Positions 13,186-24,967 are shown, counted from the stretch's first letter. The stretch is 64,000 nt of DNA from Dama dama (GCF_033118175.1 NC_083698.1:47285501-47349500); one strand, 5' to 3'. Notes: a model not told the origin generated them from the sequence alone. Numbers and translations: made by a program.

Positions 13186-13274
13186 CCCTGGAGAATCCCA
13201 GGGACGGGGGAGTCCAATGGGCTGCCGTCTATGGGGTCGCACAGAGTCGGACACCACTGAAGTGACTTAGCAGC
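13177..13274 (+). mobile_element. 5'-truncated BovA-type SINE, sense, with TSD
   Basis: The 3' part of a Bov-A family SINE: 'cagagtcggacaccactgaa' then 'gtgacttagcagc'. A 12-bp direct repeat, agtacctcatat, lies at 13165-13176 and 13275-13286 and is the probable target-site duplication. Confidence 0.75.
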
Positions 13275-13554
13275 AGTACCTCATATAATATAAAATGGGA
13301 ATTTCCTTTTGATCCAACAATCCCAGTTCTTAAATTTTAAATAGGAATATAAAAACAGAAAGCAAAAGGGCTTGTCTCCAACTTTTATTTAGTATTGTTT
13401 TTACTAACAAACTGTGAAAATAATCTAAGTAGTCATGAGTAGGGAACTACTGAAGCAAATTATGGTGTGTGTGTATATATACATACATACAAGAGAAATG
13501 TGCATCTAATAAGTATTGTAAAGCATTGTCATGTAGGAAAATTGATGGAATCAT

Positions 13555-14274
13555 TGATTACAAATTCCTAAATAGTAGACTGAACCCAATAGCACATGAA
13601 AAAAAGAATACATTATGATTGAGGTTTATTCCAGGAATGTAAGGATGATCCAGTTTTAAGGAATCTATAAACATCTGTGAAAGATGGATGATAAAACTCA
13701 ATTAACAATCTTGATACAAAACATTCAATAAGAACAAATTGATGCTTCCTTAATATGATGAAATCTGTATCATTCTTAATGTGCTTAATGTTGAAACCAT
13801 AGCCCCTTTTCCACTAAACTCAGGAAGAAAACAAGAATGTCCATTAGCTCCATTTTATTTAATACTGTGTTTGATTCATTCGCCAATATAATCAGAGATA
13901 GAATATTTAGGGACATGAGAATTAGAAAAGAAGAGATAAAAATGATCTCTGCTAATGATATGGATGTAGTATACTGCAAAACACAAAAGGTCTAAAGAAT
14001 AAAACTAATTCAAACAGTAAGATAATCCAGTAAGGTAATTGTATATAAAATTAGCCTGAAAAATCAATAGCCTTAATATATACAAACAATAATCTAGAAA
14101 TAGCAAATAACAATGGGAGGTCTCATTTAAAACAGCAACATCAAAAACAACAAAAGACTAACTACTTATGAATAAATTTAAAGAAAATGTGAAAAATCTG
14201 TATAAGAAAAATTTCAAAAACTGCTGATATATACAAAATGACAAAACAAGATTTGAAAATATGTAAAGACATGT
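13555..14274 (+). mobile_element. Old L1 ORF2 (RT region) fragment, sense
   Basis: Decayed L1 reverse-transcriptase coding sequence. 'gtttattccaggaatgtaag' is the block that reads GFIPGM in the intact copies here. 'gctaatgatatgg' near 13954 is the degraded FADDM-equivalent position. Stops and frameshifts abound. It is cut off at about 14275 where BovB sequence begins. Confidence 0.55.
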
Positions 14275-16228
14275 AAGGATGGGCACAATAAAGTAAAGAA
14301 ATGGTAAGGACCTAATAGAAGCAGAAGAGATTAAGGAGAGGTGGCAAGAATACATAGAACTATAAAAAAAAGGTCTTAATAACCCAGATAGCCATGATGG
14401 TGTGGTCACTCACCTACAGCTGGACATCCTGGAGTGTGAAGTCAAGTGGGCCTCAGGAAGCATTACTATGAACAAAGCTAGTGGAGGTTATGGAATTCCA
14501 GCTGAGCTATTTTAAATCCTAAAAGATGATGCTGTTAAAGTGTTGCACTCAGTATGCCGGAAAATTTGGAAAACTCAACAATGGCCATAAGACTGGAAAA
14601 TGTCAATTTTCATTCCAATCCCAAAGAAATGCAATGCCAAAGCACGTTCAAACTACCATACAACTGCACTCATTTCACATGCTAGCAAGGTTATGCTCAG
14701 AAACCTTCAAGCTAGATTTCAGCAGTACAAGAACTGAGAACTTCCAGGTGAACAAGCTGAGTTTTGAAGAGGCAGAGGAACCAGAGATCAAATTGCCAAC
14801 ATTTATTGGATCATGGAGAAAGCAAGTGAAAGTGAACGTTGCTCAGTCGTGTCTGACTCTTTGTGACCCCATGGACTATACAGTCCACGGAATTCTCCAG
14901 GCCAGAATACTGGAGTGGCTAGCCTTTCCCTTCTCCAGGGGATCTTCCCAACCCAGGGATCGAACCCAGGTCTCCTGCATTGCAGGCGGATTCTTTACCA
15001 GCTGAGCCACAAGGGAAGTCCAAGAACACTGGAGTGGGGAGCCTATCCCTTCTCTAGGGGATCTTCCCAGCCCAGGAGAACCTGCATTGCAGGTGGATTG
15101 TTTACCAATTGAGCTACAAGTTCCAGAAAAACATCTACTTCTGCTTTATTGACTATACTAAAGTCTTTGACTGTGTGCATCACAACAAACTGGAAAAATT
15201 CTTAAAGAGATGAAAGTACCAGAGCACTTTACCTGTCTCCTGAGAAATCTGTATGTGGGTCACGAAGTAACAGAACTGGACATGGAACAACTGACTGGTT
15301 CAAAATTGGGAAGGGAGTATGGCAAGGTTGTATATTGTCACCCTGTTTAACTTCTATGCAGAGTACACCATGTGAAATGCCAGAATGGATGAAGCACAAG
15401 CTGGAATAAAGATTGCCAGGAGAAATATCAACAATCTCAGATATGCAGATGATACCACTCTAAAGGGAGAAAGTGAAGGGGAATTAAAGAGCCTCTGATG
15501 AGGGTGAAAGAGGAGAGCAAAAAATCTGGTTTGAAACTCAACATTCAAAAAACTAAGATCATGGCATCCAGTCCCATCACTTCATGGCAAATAAAAGGGA
15601 AAAAAGTGGAAATTTTTTCTTGGAAATTATTTTTTTAAATAGAAAGATTTTATTTTCTTGGGCTCCAAAATTACTGTGACTACAGTGACTACAGCCATGT
15701 AATTAAAAGACGCTTGCTCCCTGGAAGGAAAACTGTGACAAACCTATTAGCATATTAAAAAGCAGAGACATCACTTTGATTCCAAAGGTTTGTATAGTTA
15801 AAGCTATGGTTTTTCCAGTAGTCTTGTATGGATGTGAGAGTTGGACCATAAAGAAGGCTGAGTGCTGAAGATTTTTCAAATTGTGGTGCTAGAAAAAACT
15901 CTTGGACTGCAAGGAGATCAAACCAGTCAATCCTAAAAGAAATCAACCCTGCATATTCATTGGAAGGACTGTTGCTGAAGCTGAAACTCCAATACTTAGG
16001 CCACCTGATGTGAAGAGCAGACTCATTGGAAAAGACTCTGATGCTGGCAAAGATCGAAGGCAAGAAGAGAAGGGGGTGGCAGAGGATTAGATGGTTAGAT
16101 AGCATCACTGACTCAATGGACATGAATCTGAGCAAACTGGCAGATTATGGAAGACAGAGGAGCCTGGTTGTGCTGCAGTACGTGGGGCTGCAGAGTCAGA
16201 CACAACTTAGCAACTGAATAACAACAAG
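14275..16228 (+). pseudogene. BovB (RTE-type) LINE, 5'-truncated, decayed
   Basis: A sense BovB retrotransposon fragment covering the linker before RT, the RT domain and the C-terminal part to the 3' end. Recognisable blocks are 'gtgaagtcaagtgggcctca', 'ctttattgactatactaaag' (the FIDY region), 'ctcagatatgcagatgatac' (the RYADDT catalytic block, 15437-15456), and the 3' end 'acacaacttagcaactgaat'. BovB is an RTE-clade non-LTR element that supplies the machinery for Bov SINEs. This copy has frameshifts and stops throughout and is interrupted by a SINE at about 14830-15120. It is inactive. Confidence 0.85.
14830..15120 (-). mobile_element. Bov-tA-type SINE with repeated 3' module, inside BovB
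   Basis: An antisense SINE interrupts the BovB copy. It carries two similar modules in tandem: 'cttctccaggggatcttccc' ending at the 'ctgagccacaagggaag' head, then a second 'cttctctaggggatcttccc' ending at 'ttgagctacaag'. The BovB text resumes with 'ttccagaaaaacatctact'. A short caagt repeat at both edges may be the target-site duplication. Confidence 0.75.
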
Positions 16229-16287
16229 GACTTTTTTTTTGTTTGCGGGGAAATAGGATAACAATATCATACAGGTATCCATTCTTC

Positions 16288-16405
16288 CTTGGAGTAGGAA
16301 ATGGCAACCCACTCCAGTATTCTTGCCTGGAGAATGCCATGGAGAGAGGAGCCTGATGGGCTACAGTCCATGGGGCTGCCGAGAGTCGGACACGACTGAG
16401 CAACT
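16288..16405 (+). mobile_element. 5'-truncated Bov-tA/BovA SINE, sense
   Basis: Sense 3' portion of a Bov SINE: 'atggcaacccactccagtat', 'gggctacagtccatggggct', then 'agtcggacacgactgagcaa'. The tRNA-derived head is missing. Confidence 0.8.
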
Positions 16406-16609
16406 GAGCACTATTCTAGTCGTTGTGGAAGGGAAGTGACTGGGAGGGGCCAGAGAAGACTTCAGAGGTGCCACAACTGGATATGGATGGGGGATCCCAG
16501 TTCTTCAGTTTGTAAATTTTATCATGCTCTACACTTTAGATTTATGCAGTCTACTATATGTTCATTATGCTAACCCAAAAAGGAAAATGTGTTGTTTTTT
16601 TAAAAATCC

Positions 16610-17265
16610 TGACATTTCTTACTTATCAGATTGGCACACATCCAAGTTTAACAGCATGATCTGTTGGCAAGACTACAAAGGAAACAGGTGCTCTCATTTA
16701 TTACTGACAGAAGTGCAAAATTGTACAACTCTGTAAAAAGAAATTTGATAATATTTAACAAAATGCCGTTGTCCTTGTAGTTTCATATCAGTGATTTATT
16801 CAAAATATATACCTCCAAAATGGCACAAGATAATTTGCTGTGGTGTTTGGGGCAATATAATAAGAATGGAAACAAGCCAGTGCTCACCAGTAGGAGACTG
16901 ACTAAATAACCAATGCTACTTACACACAATAAACTACTGATATGACCATAAGAAAGAATTATGATAACCTCAGTGTATTAATAGAGACTAGAACAAGCAA
17001 GGTGCCAAAAGTATATATAGTATTCTACACTTTTTATAAAGAAGAGAGAGCAGTAAGAGTACATACATGTGTTTGCTTATATTTTTGAAAGGAAATAAAG
17101 GAAAATAACAGGGAAGCCAATGAAAAGTGCCGTTTATCGGGAGATCAAGGGATGGGGCAGGGGTTGAGATGGGAGACATCTCTGCATGTGTTTTTTAATA
17201 TTTGTCTGAGTTCTGAAACGTGATAATTTTTACATGTTTAAATAATAAAATTAAATCAAAGAGGA
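16610..17265 (+). mobile_element. Ancient L1 (L1ME-like) 3' end, sense
   Basis: Diverged L1 C-terminal ORF2 and 3' UTR. 'gacagaagtgcaaaattgta' corresponds to the L1 block describing the last ORF2 residues. It is followed by an 'atggaaacaagcc' block, 'agtaggagactgactaaata', 'agcaaggtgcc' and a terminal AATAAAATTAAAT at about 17245-17257. No frame is intact. Confidence 0.5.
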
Positions 17266-18130
17266 AAAATGTGAAGTCCTTGAATTGACAACAAACAAAT
17301 GAACCTAATGGCATCTCAACCTGGAAATGTACCCACTCAGGGAATAGGCTTAATCCAAGAGAATTTTTACTGCAGCATTGAGTTGTATTCTAAGCATGAA
17401 AAGAACTACAATGAAATTTTAAACTTCACTGGGCAGTTTTATTCTTTGATAACACTGTTGAAAGTATTTCAAAGCTATTGTAGGATTAAGGAAATAAATT
17501 TGCTATGTTTTTAGATTATTTTAAGTGAAAATATATACAAACATAAAAAAATGATAAAGAATAACCTATAACATTAAATTTAGATTGGAAATACCTGTAT
17601 GAATTCACGATTTTTTTTTTTAATGTACAAGGCCCCAACCACTAAAATATTCTCAAAACAAAGACATCCCAATGACAATGAGCACATCTAGGGCCCTGAT
17701 GTTGGTTTCCAAGTTATTTCCTAGTTAGGTTCAGGGATCTTTAGAGAAATGACTGATTTTAGATTTGGTGTAAGAAAAGTCTAAGATGAGTCTGGGACAC
17801 TTGTGTCACAGAAGGCCCTGTGTCACTCAAAGACTAATGGAGTCATGTTATAAGTCACAAATATCAGGTAGAAGGAGCTCCTACTGACAAAATTGGGATA
17901 ATTTGAGCATCAGATGGAATAATGACTTTAATCATTTGTTGTATGTTAAATAAAAACCCAAGAGTGCAGAATGATACTAGATCCATGGATAACTAGATTC
18001 ATTTGCTATACCACTGGTAACATTGTATCAGCCACCAGTGAAATAATTGATTCAGGAAATGGTTTTACCTAAAATGATTGGGTGACAGATATTTTCAGCA
18101 TCACAAGGTATTACCCACCAATTACTTGGC
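17266..18130. other. Non-coding, no feature recognised
   Basis: AT-rich intronic DNA. I see no repeat family, exon or RNA gene that I can support. Confidence 0.4.
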
Positions 18131-18136
18131 AGTTGG

Positions 18137-18353
18137 GGCTTCCCAGGAGGCTCAGTGGTAATGAATCTGCCTACCAATGTAGGAGACACAAGAGACACAG
18201 GTTATATCCCTGAGTCAGGAAGATCCCCTGGAGGAGGAAATAGCAACCCACTTCAGTATTCCTGCCTGGAAAATTCTATAGACAGAGGAGCCAGGCAGGC
18301 TATAGTCCATGGGAGTCACAAAGAGACAGACACAACTTAGCAACTGAGCATGC
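18137..18353 (+). mobile_element. Bov-tA SINE, sense
   Basis: Full-length Bov-tA. The tRNA-Glu-like head is 'gcttcccaggaggctcagtg', followed by 'cagtattcctgcctggaaaa' and the BovB-like tail 'agacacaacttagcaactga'. Near-matching flanks (ttggcagttg at 18126 and ttggcaattg at 18360) are the likely target-site duplication, one base diverged. Confidence 0.85.
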
Positions 18354-18689
18354 ACACACTTTGGCAATTGCAAAAAGAAATGCCTTTATGATGGAGACAT
18401 TTGGAGTAATTACATGACTTGGTGATCAAAGTTGGTAGCATTAATAGTGGAATGCGACATCACCTGTCTTCTGATGTGATAGGACATGAAGTACAGAGTC
18501 TTATTTGTAAGAGATATTTGGAAAATAGAGCAAATATGATGAAATGTAAAAATTGTTGAATTCAAAATGGCAGATATAAGGGTGATCATTGTACTAGTCC
18601 CTTCAATTCCTGCATTTTTAAAATATTTCATAGTAAATTAGGAAAAATGATTTGACATCTGTATTTTTTGGACATACTTGGAAGAATGT

Positions 18690-18910
18690 TGTTTTTGTTG
18701 TTGTTTAGTTGCTAAGTCATGTCCAACACTTTTGTGACCCCATGGACTATATAGCCCACCAGACTCCTCTGTCCATGGGATTTCCCTGGCAAGAATACTG
18801 GAGTGGGTTGCCATTTCCTTCTTCAGGGGATCTTCCTGACCCAGGGATGGAACCCATGTCTCCTGCATTGGCAGGCAGATTCTTTACCACTGAGACTCCA
18901 GGAAAGCCCA
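18690..18910 (-). mobile_element. Bov-tA SINE, antisense
   Basis: Antisense Bov-tA with a GTT-rich tail ('gttgtttttgttgttg'), then 'ttagttgctaagtcatgtcc', and the head 'ttaccactgagactccagga'. Open frames across it on both strands are SINE-derived and not genes. Confidence 0.85.
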
Positions 18911-19004
18911 CTACCAAGGACAAACTGTTGAACTTAAAATACAGGTTAGAAAATGTATATATAACTATTTTTGTAAAATGTGGTTCATACACTAAAAATT
19001 AATG

Positions 19005-19495
19005 TATTTGCACACTTATGTTCATAGCAGCACTATTTACAATCCCAAAAGATGGAAACAACCCAAGTGTTCATCCTCGAATGAATTAATAAAAAATATG
19101 TGATCTATACATTCAGTGGAATATTAGTTAGGCTTATAAAGGAAGGAAATTCTGACTCATGCAACACTATGGATGAATCTTGAGGACATTGTGCAAAATG
19201 AAATAGCCCAGTCACAAAAAGGTATGATTCCACTTATGTGAAGTACTCAGAGTAGTCAAGTTCATAGGGACAGAAAATAGAATGGTGCTTGCCAGGAGCT
19301 GGGGAAGGAAGAAATGTGGAGTTGTTTAATGGGTATGGCATTCCAGTTTTGCAAGATGAAAAGAGTTATGGAAATTGGTTGCACAACAATGTGAAAGTAC
19401 TTAACACCACTGAACTGTACACTTAAAAATGGTTAAGGTGTTAGATTTCGTGTTATGTGTATTTTACAATTAAAATTAAAATTGAGAAATCAGAA
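19005..19495 (+). mobile_element. L1 (L1MA/MB-like) 3' end, sense
   Basis: The 3' end of an older L1. 'catagcagcactatttacaa' and 'gatggaaacaacccaagtgt' represent the ORF2 C-terminal block, followed by the 3' UTR with 'aggagctggggaaggaag' and 'cactgaactgtacacttaaa', ending in an AAATTAAAATTG tail. The same region of a related element lies at 23560-24090. Confidence 0.75.
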
Positions 19496-22400
19496 GACAC
19501 ACATGCACAGAGTTGTTATTTCTGTAAATTAGAGTTTCAGTTTTTAGGGAAATGGATTTTTCAGGAAACAACAGAAATTGTCCATGCAGTCTGAGAATTT
19601 TATCAGAAGCCACAAAAATCCTTTGTCCCACAAGGTGAGAGGCAAAATGGTGCCTGGGCACTACTCCTATGCAGTCGGGCTGCTGTGGAAAGCTTGGCCT
19701 GCCGACCCTTCTGCTGGGCCTGGAGAGCCTGAGATCCCGGCGTCGGGCCTCCTGGGAACAGTGCTTGGCTTGGTGTCTGGCCAGCGAGGAGGCTGAGTTT
19801 GCAGGCTGTTTTCAACCCAGGGCTGGCCTGCCTGCCTCGTCCTTCACACCCATTCCAGCCCCCCACCTTGCTTGACTGCAACCCAGGGGTGTGGTTTGTG
19901 ACTCCTGTCCTCACAACTTCCTTCTCTTCAGAGCCAGGCTTTGATCTCACCTCCCAGGATCCAGTTTCTGTTGAAGTCTGTTACTCTTTCAGATCCACGG
20001 GTTATTACCCGCACAGCATCCCAGACAGATGATTCATTTCAACCCTGGCTGATCTCTGCATTGTGACCTTCTGGCTTAATTGGGCTCCAGGCCCCTTTAT
20101 CCTGGTTGTGGTAGAGAACCCACATCTTGACTGTGAATATGTTCATATAAACATACAAGCCATGAACATCTTCTTTTCCAAAACTTTGAATGGGGCAGTG
20201 CTAGCATTAATATCCATATGGAATTTTGAAAAGATGATTATACAGTTCTATTTTGCTTCCCATTCAATTAATATTTTCTGTTTTACTTAAGGCACTGTCA
20301 ACATAACATCAGTATCAGACTATGCCCTCTTTTTTTTCAAATTAAATATTTTGAAAACTTGGAAAAGTACAGAGAACATCATAACAAAACACCTGTGTTC
20401 AGACCACCCAGAAATAACAAATGTTAACCTTTTGCAGTGATTGTTTCAAGTCTAGAATTCTCATTTTTAAATTAAATTTTACTTCTGTGTATGGACAGAG
20501 CTGGCCTCGGGCAAACAGTGAGTTGGCAGAGTTCCTTTTCTGCTGCCCTCCCCTCCTGCCCCACAGGTGACTGACAGGCGTCCATCCGTGCCCTCGGCTC
20601 TGCTGCGGTCTGTGTGGTGCCTCTCTTAGAACAGCTGTGCTGGCAGCTGTTCCCGGGGCTCTCGATGGAACAGTGGAATCCTCAACTGTATTAGAAATGA
20701 GTCCTGGTTATGAGTCACACAAAAAGTTCCAAGCATAAAAAGGAAAGTTATTACAACAAAGGAAAGATCATAATTCTGCAGATGGATCTGTAGGCACTGG
20801 GCCTCAGAGAGGAAATACATTCAGACAATGAATAGCTGTTGGAATCCCAGCTTGTTGCTGCTTCTCTGTTCCTTCTTTACTTTTAGTTCACCTATTGCAA
20901 ATTAGCCTCCCATGACTTCTGAGTTTACGTATGACACGAAAGCCATGAGAAGTGACTGACTAGCAGACGTTTGGTATCAATTCCACACGTCTGAATGAGA
21001 GACAATCTGGTTGTTCCTCCACCTCCCCACCCCTCCCCAGGTCAGATGTCCCCCTGTGGTCTATGAAGCTCTGTGGAGGGTGACCAGCTCACACACATAA
21101 ACATGGCTGCTAGGCTTCCACTTTTGTGCTCATGTGGATTCTCAGGCTGAGTTTCAAGAAGGAAGCCCCTCTTTCCTGCACCTGGCTGCATATCTTTCAG
21201 TTGCATACAGCTAGAGTATCAACCAAAGCTTAGGAATGACTGTCTAGCCTAAACACATTAAACTTGGGGAAGCACAATAAGATGAAGCTGATGGTGAGAG
21301 AAGGAGGATGGAGACAACCACTCCTCAGGCCGTACAGCATAGGTGCTGCTCTCACTGAAAGGGTCATGGAGCAGGATTTGTGTATGAACAAGGAATCCCC
21401 CTATGATGACTGGACTGTGCTCTAAAGTTGATGCTAATATTTCTGTATTCCTTCCATGAATGTTTAGACTCTGATGTGCCACAGTCCAACTCCAAACTCC
21501 TCCAAAGGACCTATAGTTTGATGTGAACCCTGCTTCTATATGAGAGATTTGCTCCATTTTTGAGCAATAGTGCATAAAATGAACACTTCCATTTCTTCCT
21601 CCAGTCCCTCACACTTCTCAAAGTCTGTGCTTGGGTTTTATTCTCATAAGACATGTCAAACATTTACTGGAATAAGCAGGGTCAATATTTCTAAATACAT
21701 AAAATGAGGTTATATTCAAATTTTTATGCTAGCTCATAGAAAATGGAAGTATAATACTAATAATGGTACTATTTGACCATTAGAAAGTTATCATTTACAA
21801 TATTGTTTTGAAGAAGATAAATTTCAACCCCTGACTTGAGATGGAAAACAGGCATCCTCCGGGGGTCTGTGGGGTGGAGTGAGCCTTATGTACCACGGAT
21901 GAGCTGTTGACTATTGTTATTTTCTCATGGAAAGCTATTTCTCTGGGCTCTTCTGCTTTCGGATGTTTTGAATTTCACTTTTGAAGTCAGGATTGCAACC
22001 TCACACTGGGTCAGCAAAAGTGCCCCAAGTTTTAGACTGACAGCTGTAGGCATGGAAGCTCAGCGAGCTTCATCCAACATCAAGATGGCTTAGTTTTAAG
22101 AAAGATACAAGGCTGATGACCACACAGCATGCAAGGTGATGGCGGGTGGTCTGTGAGCTCAGCACAGCCTGGGAATACTGCCGGCTTGCTCTGCACAAAG
22201 TGTGTGCACTGGGCGTGCGGGATGAGGCTGAGAGCATGCAGACAGACTCCATCCAGCGACGCCCTTTGACTGGGGTCCCTCAGCTTTTGTCCTTGCCTGT
22301 CTCAGCTCATTCCCAGCGCGGCTGTTCCTCACTGAAGCCCGTCCCTGTGATGACAGTTGAGACAGTGGGGCCCAGTTGCCTGGTACATCCTCAACTCTTG

Positions 22401-22830
22401 TCGTCCTGTCTAGAGCATATCCCTCTAGTCCCTGACTCATTGCTGCAAGGACTCAACTAAGGTCAAGAGTCAAATCCTCCTGTGTCTCTAAGGCTAAATT
22501 GTCACAAACCAGCTGCTAACTCAAGGCCTCCTCACCTCCTCATGCTTGTATCCCAAGCAGAGAGTCTGTCATACAATAGGTACTTGATAAGTTAATAGGT
22601 AATTGATAGGTAATTGTCTCAGGAATATTCAGTTTTGACCTCTGAACTTTATTTTGTATTCAAGTTGTTCGGGTGCCTAGTGTTTATAAATAAGTAAATA
22701 ATTGCCTCACAAGCAAAACTACTTTTTTTTCTATTTTAACAGTAATTTGTATCAAAGGCCTTTGACTTTTATGCTGATAAAAGACATGGTGATTGAAACA
22801 TAAAGTCCTGAATGTTCTCTCTTAATCTGT
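19496..22830. other. Non-coding, probable EPDR1 intron 1 end
   Basis: Mostly unique-looking sequence up to the exon 2 acceptor. The block at 19620-19900 is more GC-rich than its surroundings with a few CpGs, but is not a CpG island. 20300-20460 vaguely resembles an old LINE end. The open frames at 22146-22460 on both strands have no exon signature that I recognise. Confidence 0.4.
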
Positions 22831-22837
22831 CTTCCAG

Positions 22838-23046
22838 ATTATTTGAATATATTTTGCTCTATAAGGATGGAGTGATGTTTCAGATCGAACAAGCCACCAA
22901 ACAGTGCTCCAAGATCATCCTGACAGAGCCCTGGGACCCTCTGGACATTCCTCAGAACTCCACCTTTGAGGACCAATACTCCATAGGGGGGCCCCGGGAG
23001 CAGATCACTGTCCAGGAGTGGTCGGACAGAAAGTCAGCCAGATCAT
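22838..23046 (+). CDS. EPDR1: EPDR1 coding exon 2 (ependymin-related protein)
   Basis: Second coding exon of EPDR1, a secreted and lysosomal glycoprotein of the ependymin family. Its fold forms a hydrophobic pocket thought to bind lipids or gangliosides. The exon is preceded by the acceptor tctgtcttccag and followed by the donor GTAAGG at 23047. It begins with the third base of a split codon (frame: a, then TTA TTT GAA) and ends with the first base of another (TCA T). That gives 209 nt and 69 whole codons. The translation contains LFEYILLYKDGVMFQ, one cysteine (TKQC), the block PWDPLDIPQNSTFEDQYSIG, and VQEWSDRKSARS. I recognise this as EPDR1-specific. An N-glycosylation sequon NST lies at 22956-22964. 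The flanking open frame upstream of the acceptor is intronic. No stop or frameshift is seen. Confidence 0.95.
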
Positions 23047-24148
23047 GTAAGGGTTCAACAAAGTATTCAAGTATTGCATCTCAAGAGGCAGGAAGGGAAA
23101 AAACATTTAAGCTCATTAAGGAAGGTAGTCATTAACAAGGAAATTTAGAAGCTTAATCAAATTGTTTAACTCCACTGAAGTGCTCATGTGTACTCTGTTA
23201 GTTGTGTAGTGCAGGGATTTCAGCATCGCATTTGAAACCCCTCAGCCTTCTAAGGCCCCACTGTAACTTTCTCCACTTTGACTGTTAAGGGATGCCCCCA
23301 AGGCCTGTGACATGTTTGTCTAAGGCACATGTGAGAATTGGGCACCTACTTTTCCTTCCCCAAAACACTAACTAAAGTTGTAGTGACCAGATCGACCGCC
23401 ATTATGTGTCTTTTGTGCAGAGATGTGAAGCTCTTCTCTGCAATGCTGCCCACACACCTTCCCCAAGAGTGTTTCATAAACACAGGCCTTTATTGCTGTG
23501 GAAAACAGTATGATGGTTCCCTCTGAAATTAAACACAGAATTATCATATGACTTAGTAATTCTACTTTTTTGGCATATACCCCAAAGAACTGAAAGCAAG
23601 GACTTAAAGAGATATTTGTACATCCATATTCACAGCAGCACTATTCATAATAGCCAGAGGTAGAAACAACCCAAGTTTCCATCAGCAGACACATGAGTAG
23701 ACAAAGGTGGTGTATACATACAGTGGAATATTACTGAACTTTAAAAAGGAAGGAAATTCTGCTACACGTGACAACATGGATGAACCTTGAGGACATTATG
23801 CTAAGTGAAATAAGCCAGTCACTAAAGGGCAGATACTGTATAATTTCACTTAAATGAGTTACGTAGACTAGTCAGACTCAAAGAGACAGTAACTAGAATG
23901 GTGGTTGCCAGGGGCTGGGGGAGAGGGGAATGGGGCATTAGTGTTTAGCGGGCACAGAGTTTCAGCTGGGGGAGATGGAAAATCTCTGAAAATGGATGAT
24001 GGCAGTGCTTTCATAACAATGTGACTGTATTTAGTGCCATAGAACTGTACTTAAAAGTGGTTAAAATGCTACATTTTACCACTATTAAAACATACTGTAT
24101 TTTGCCTGTCTTCTACATTAAAGACTCAATCTGCCTTCCTCGTTATAG
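23047..24148 (+). other. EPDR1: EPDR1 intron 2
   Basis: A 1,102-bp phase-1 intron with donor GTAAGG and acceptor cctcgttatag. Its central half is an inserted L1 3' end. The acceptor polypyrimidine tract is short and interrupted (ctgccttcctcgttatag). Confidence 0.9.
23560..24090 (+). mobile_element. L1 3' end inside EPDR1 intron 2, sense
   Basis: Older L1 3' end in the same orientation as the gene. 'tattcacagcagcactattc', then 'cagtggaatattactgaac', 'ggttgccaggggctggggga' and the terminal 'agaactgtacttaaaagtgg'. It stops about 60 nt before the exon 3 acceptor. It is too diverged to encode protein. Confidence 0.8.
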
Positions 24149-24345
24149 ATGAAACTTGGATTGGCATTTATACCGTCAAGGATTGTTATCCTGTCCAAGA
24201 AACCTTCACCAAAAATTACAGTGTGATATTGTCCACACGGTTTTTCGACATACAGCTGGGCATTAAAGACCCATCAGTGTTCACCCCGCCAAGCACATGC
24301 CAGACAGCCCAACCAAAGAGGATGAGTGAGGACTGCTCCTGGTAA
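24149..24345 (+). CDS. EPDR1: EPDR1 terminal coding exon 3
   Basis: Last coding exon of EPDR1. It opens with the two bases that complete a Tyr codon (T|AT) and continues GAA ACT TGG, giving ETWIGIYTVKDCYPVQET. It carries a second N-glycosylation sequon NYS (24214-24222), then STRFFDIQLGIKDPSVFTPP, and finishes with ...MSEDCSW and TAA at 24343-24345. It holds three cysteines (DCYP, STCQ, EDCSW); cysteine pairing is typical of the family. Exons 2 and 3 together give 135 residues. That fits the C-terminal part of a roughly 224-residue family member, leaving about 89 residues for the missing first exon. No lesions are visible, so the gene appears functional. Confidence 0.95.
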
Positions 24346-24967
24346 GCCTACAAACACCGAAGGGACAGCATCGGACATCAGATACAAGTGGCCCCACCTC
24401 CAGCCATATTTGAGACTTGAGAAATGAGAGTCTTCGTTGGAGATAAATATCATAATTCTTTGATATGTTTTTTTTGTATGTATGGTTTTTGACTACTTGG
24501 GCTAGGTTTAAAAAAGGAATGGAATGGAGAATATGTAGTAACATATAAAGAGATGGCAAATACAGGGTCCTCAGGTATTTCCAGAGCCTGTCTGGACCCT
24601 GCGCTTTCTGTGTATGCAGGTGTATAGGTGATGTGGTGGCATACACAGGATGAGGGGAGGGTCATCAGGGGTGAATGTGTTATTACTGACATTACTGGGA
24701 CTTGCTGGATTGCTGGCACATCGTGATAAAAAAGAGCAGATTGACTGTGGTCAGTGTTAATATTAAATTTTAAGCTCTCTATACACACTGGCCCCCTTAT
24801 TGCCTATGCCAGGATAGGGATTGCTTCCACTGCTCCATCCCTCCAGCACCTCCTCTTTTTCCCACACCCTGTGCTCCCTTGGTCTCTGACACAGTGATCT
24901 CTGAAAATCCCTTCTGGCCTTAAGAGCTTTATGGCATGACCCAATCAATGTAAATACTTGGGGAGGA

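Noticed and set aside
14526..15005. A 159-residue open frame on the + strand
   Set aside because: It is a chance read-through from BovB into an antisense SINE; the translation has no coherent domain.
19578..20032. GC-richer block as a possible EPDR1 exon 1 or promoter
   Set aside because: CpG density is low, no signal peptide or family-like residues are seen in any frame, and no donor in the required phase was identified.
22146..22460. Opposed frames of about 100 residues upstream of EPDR1 exon 2
   Set aside because: They show no domain, splice context or resemblance to the EPDR1 N-terminus.
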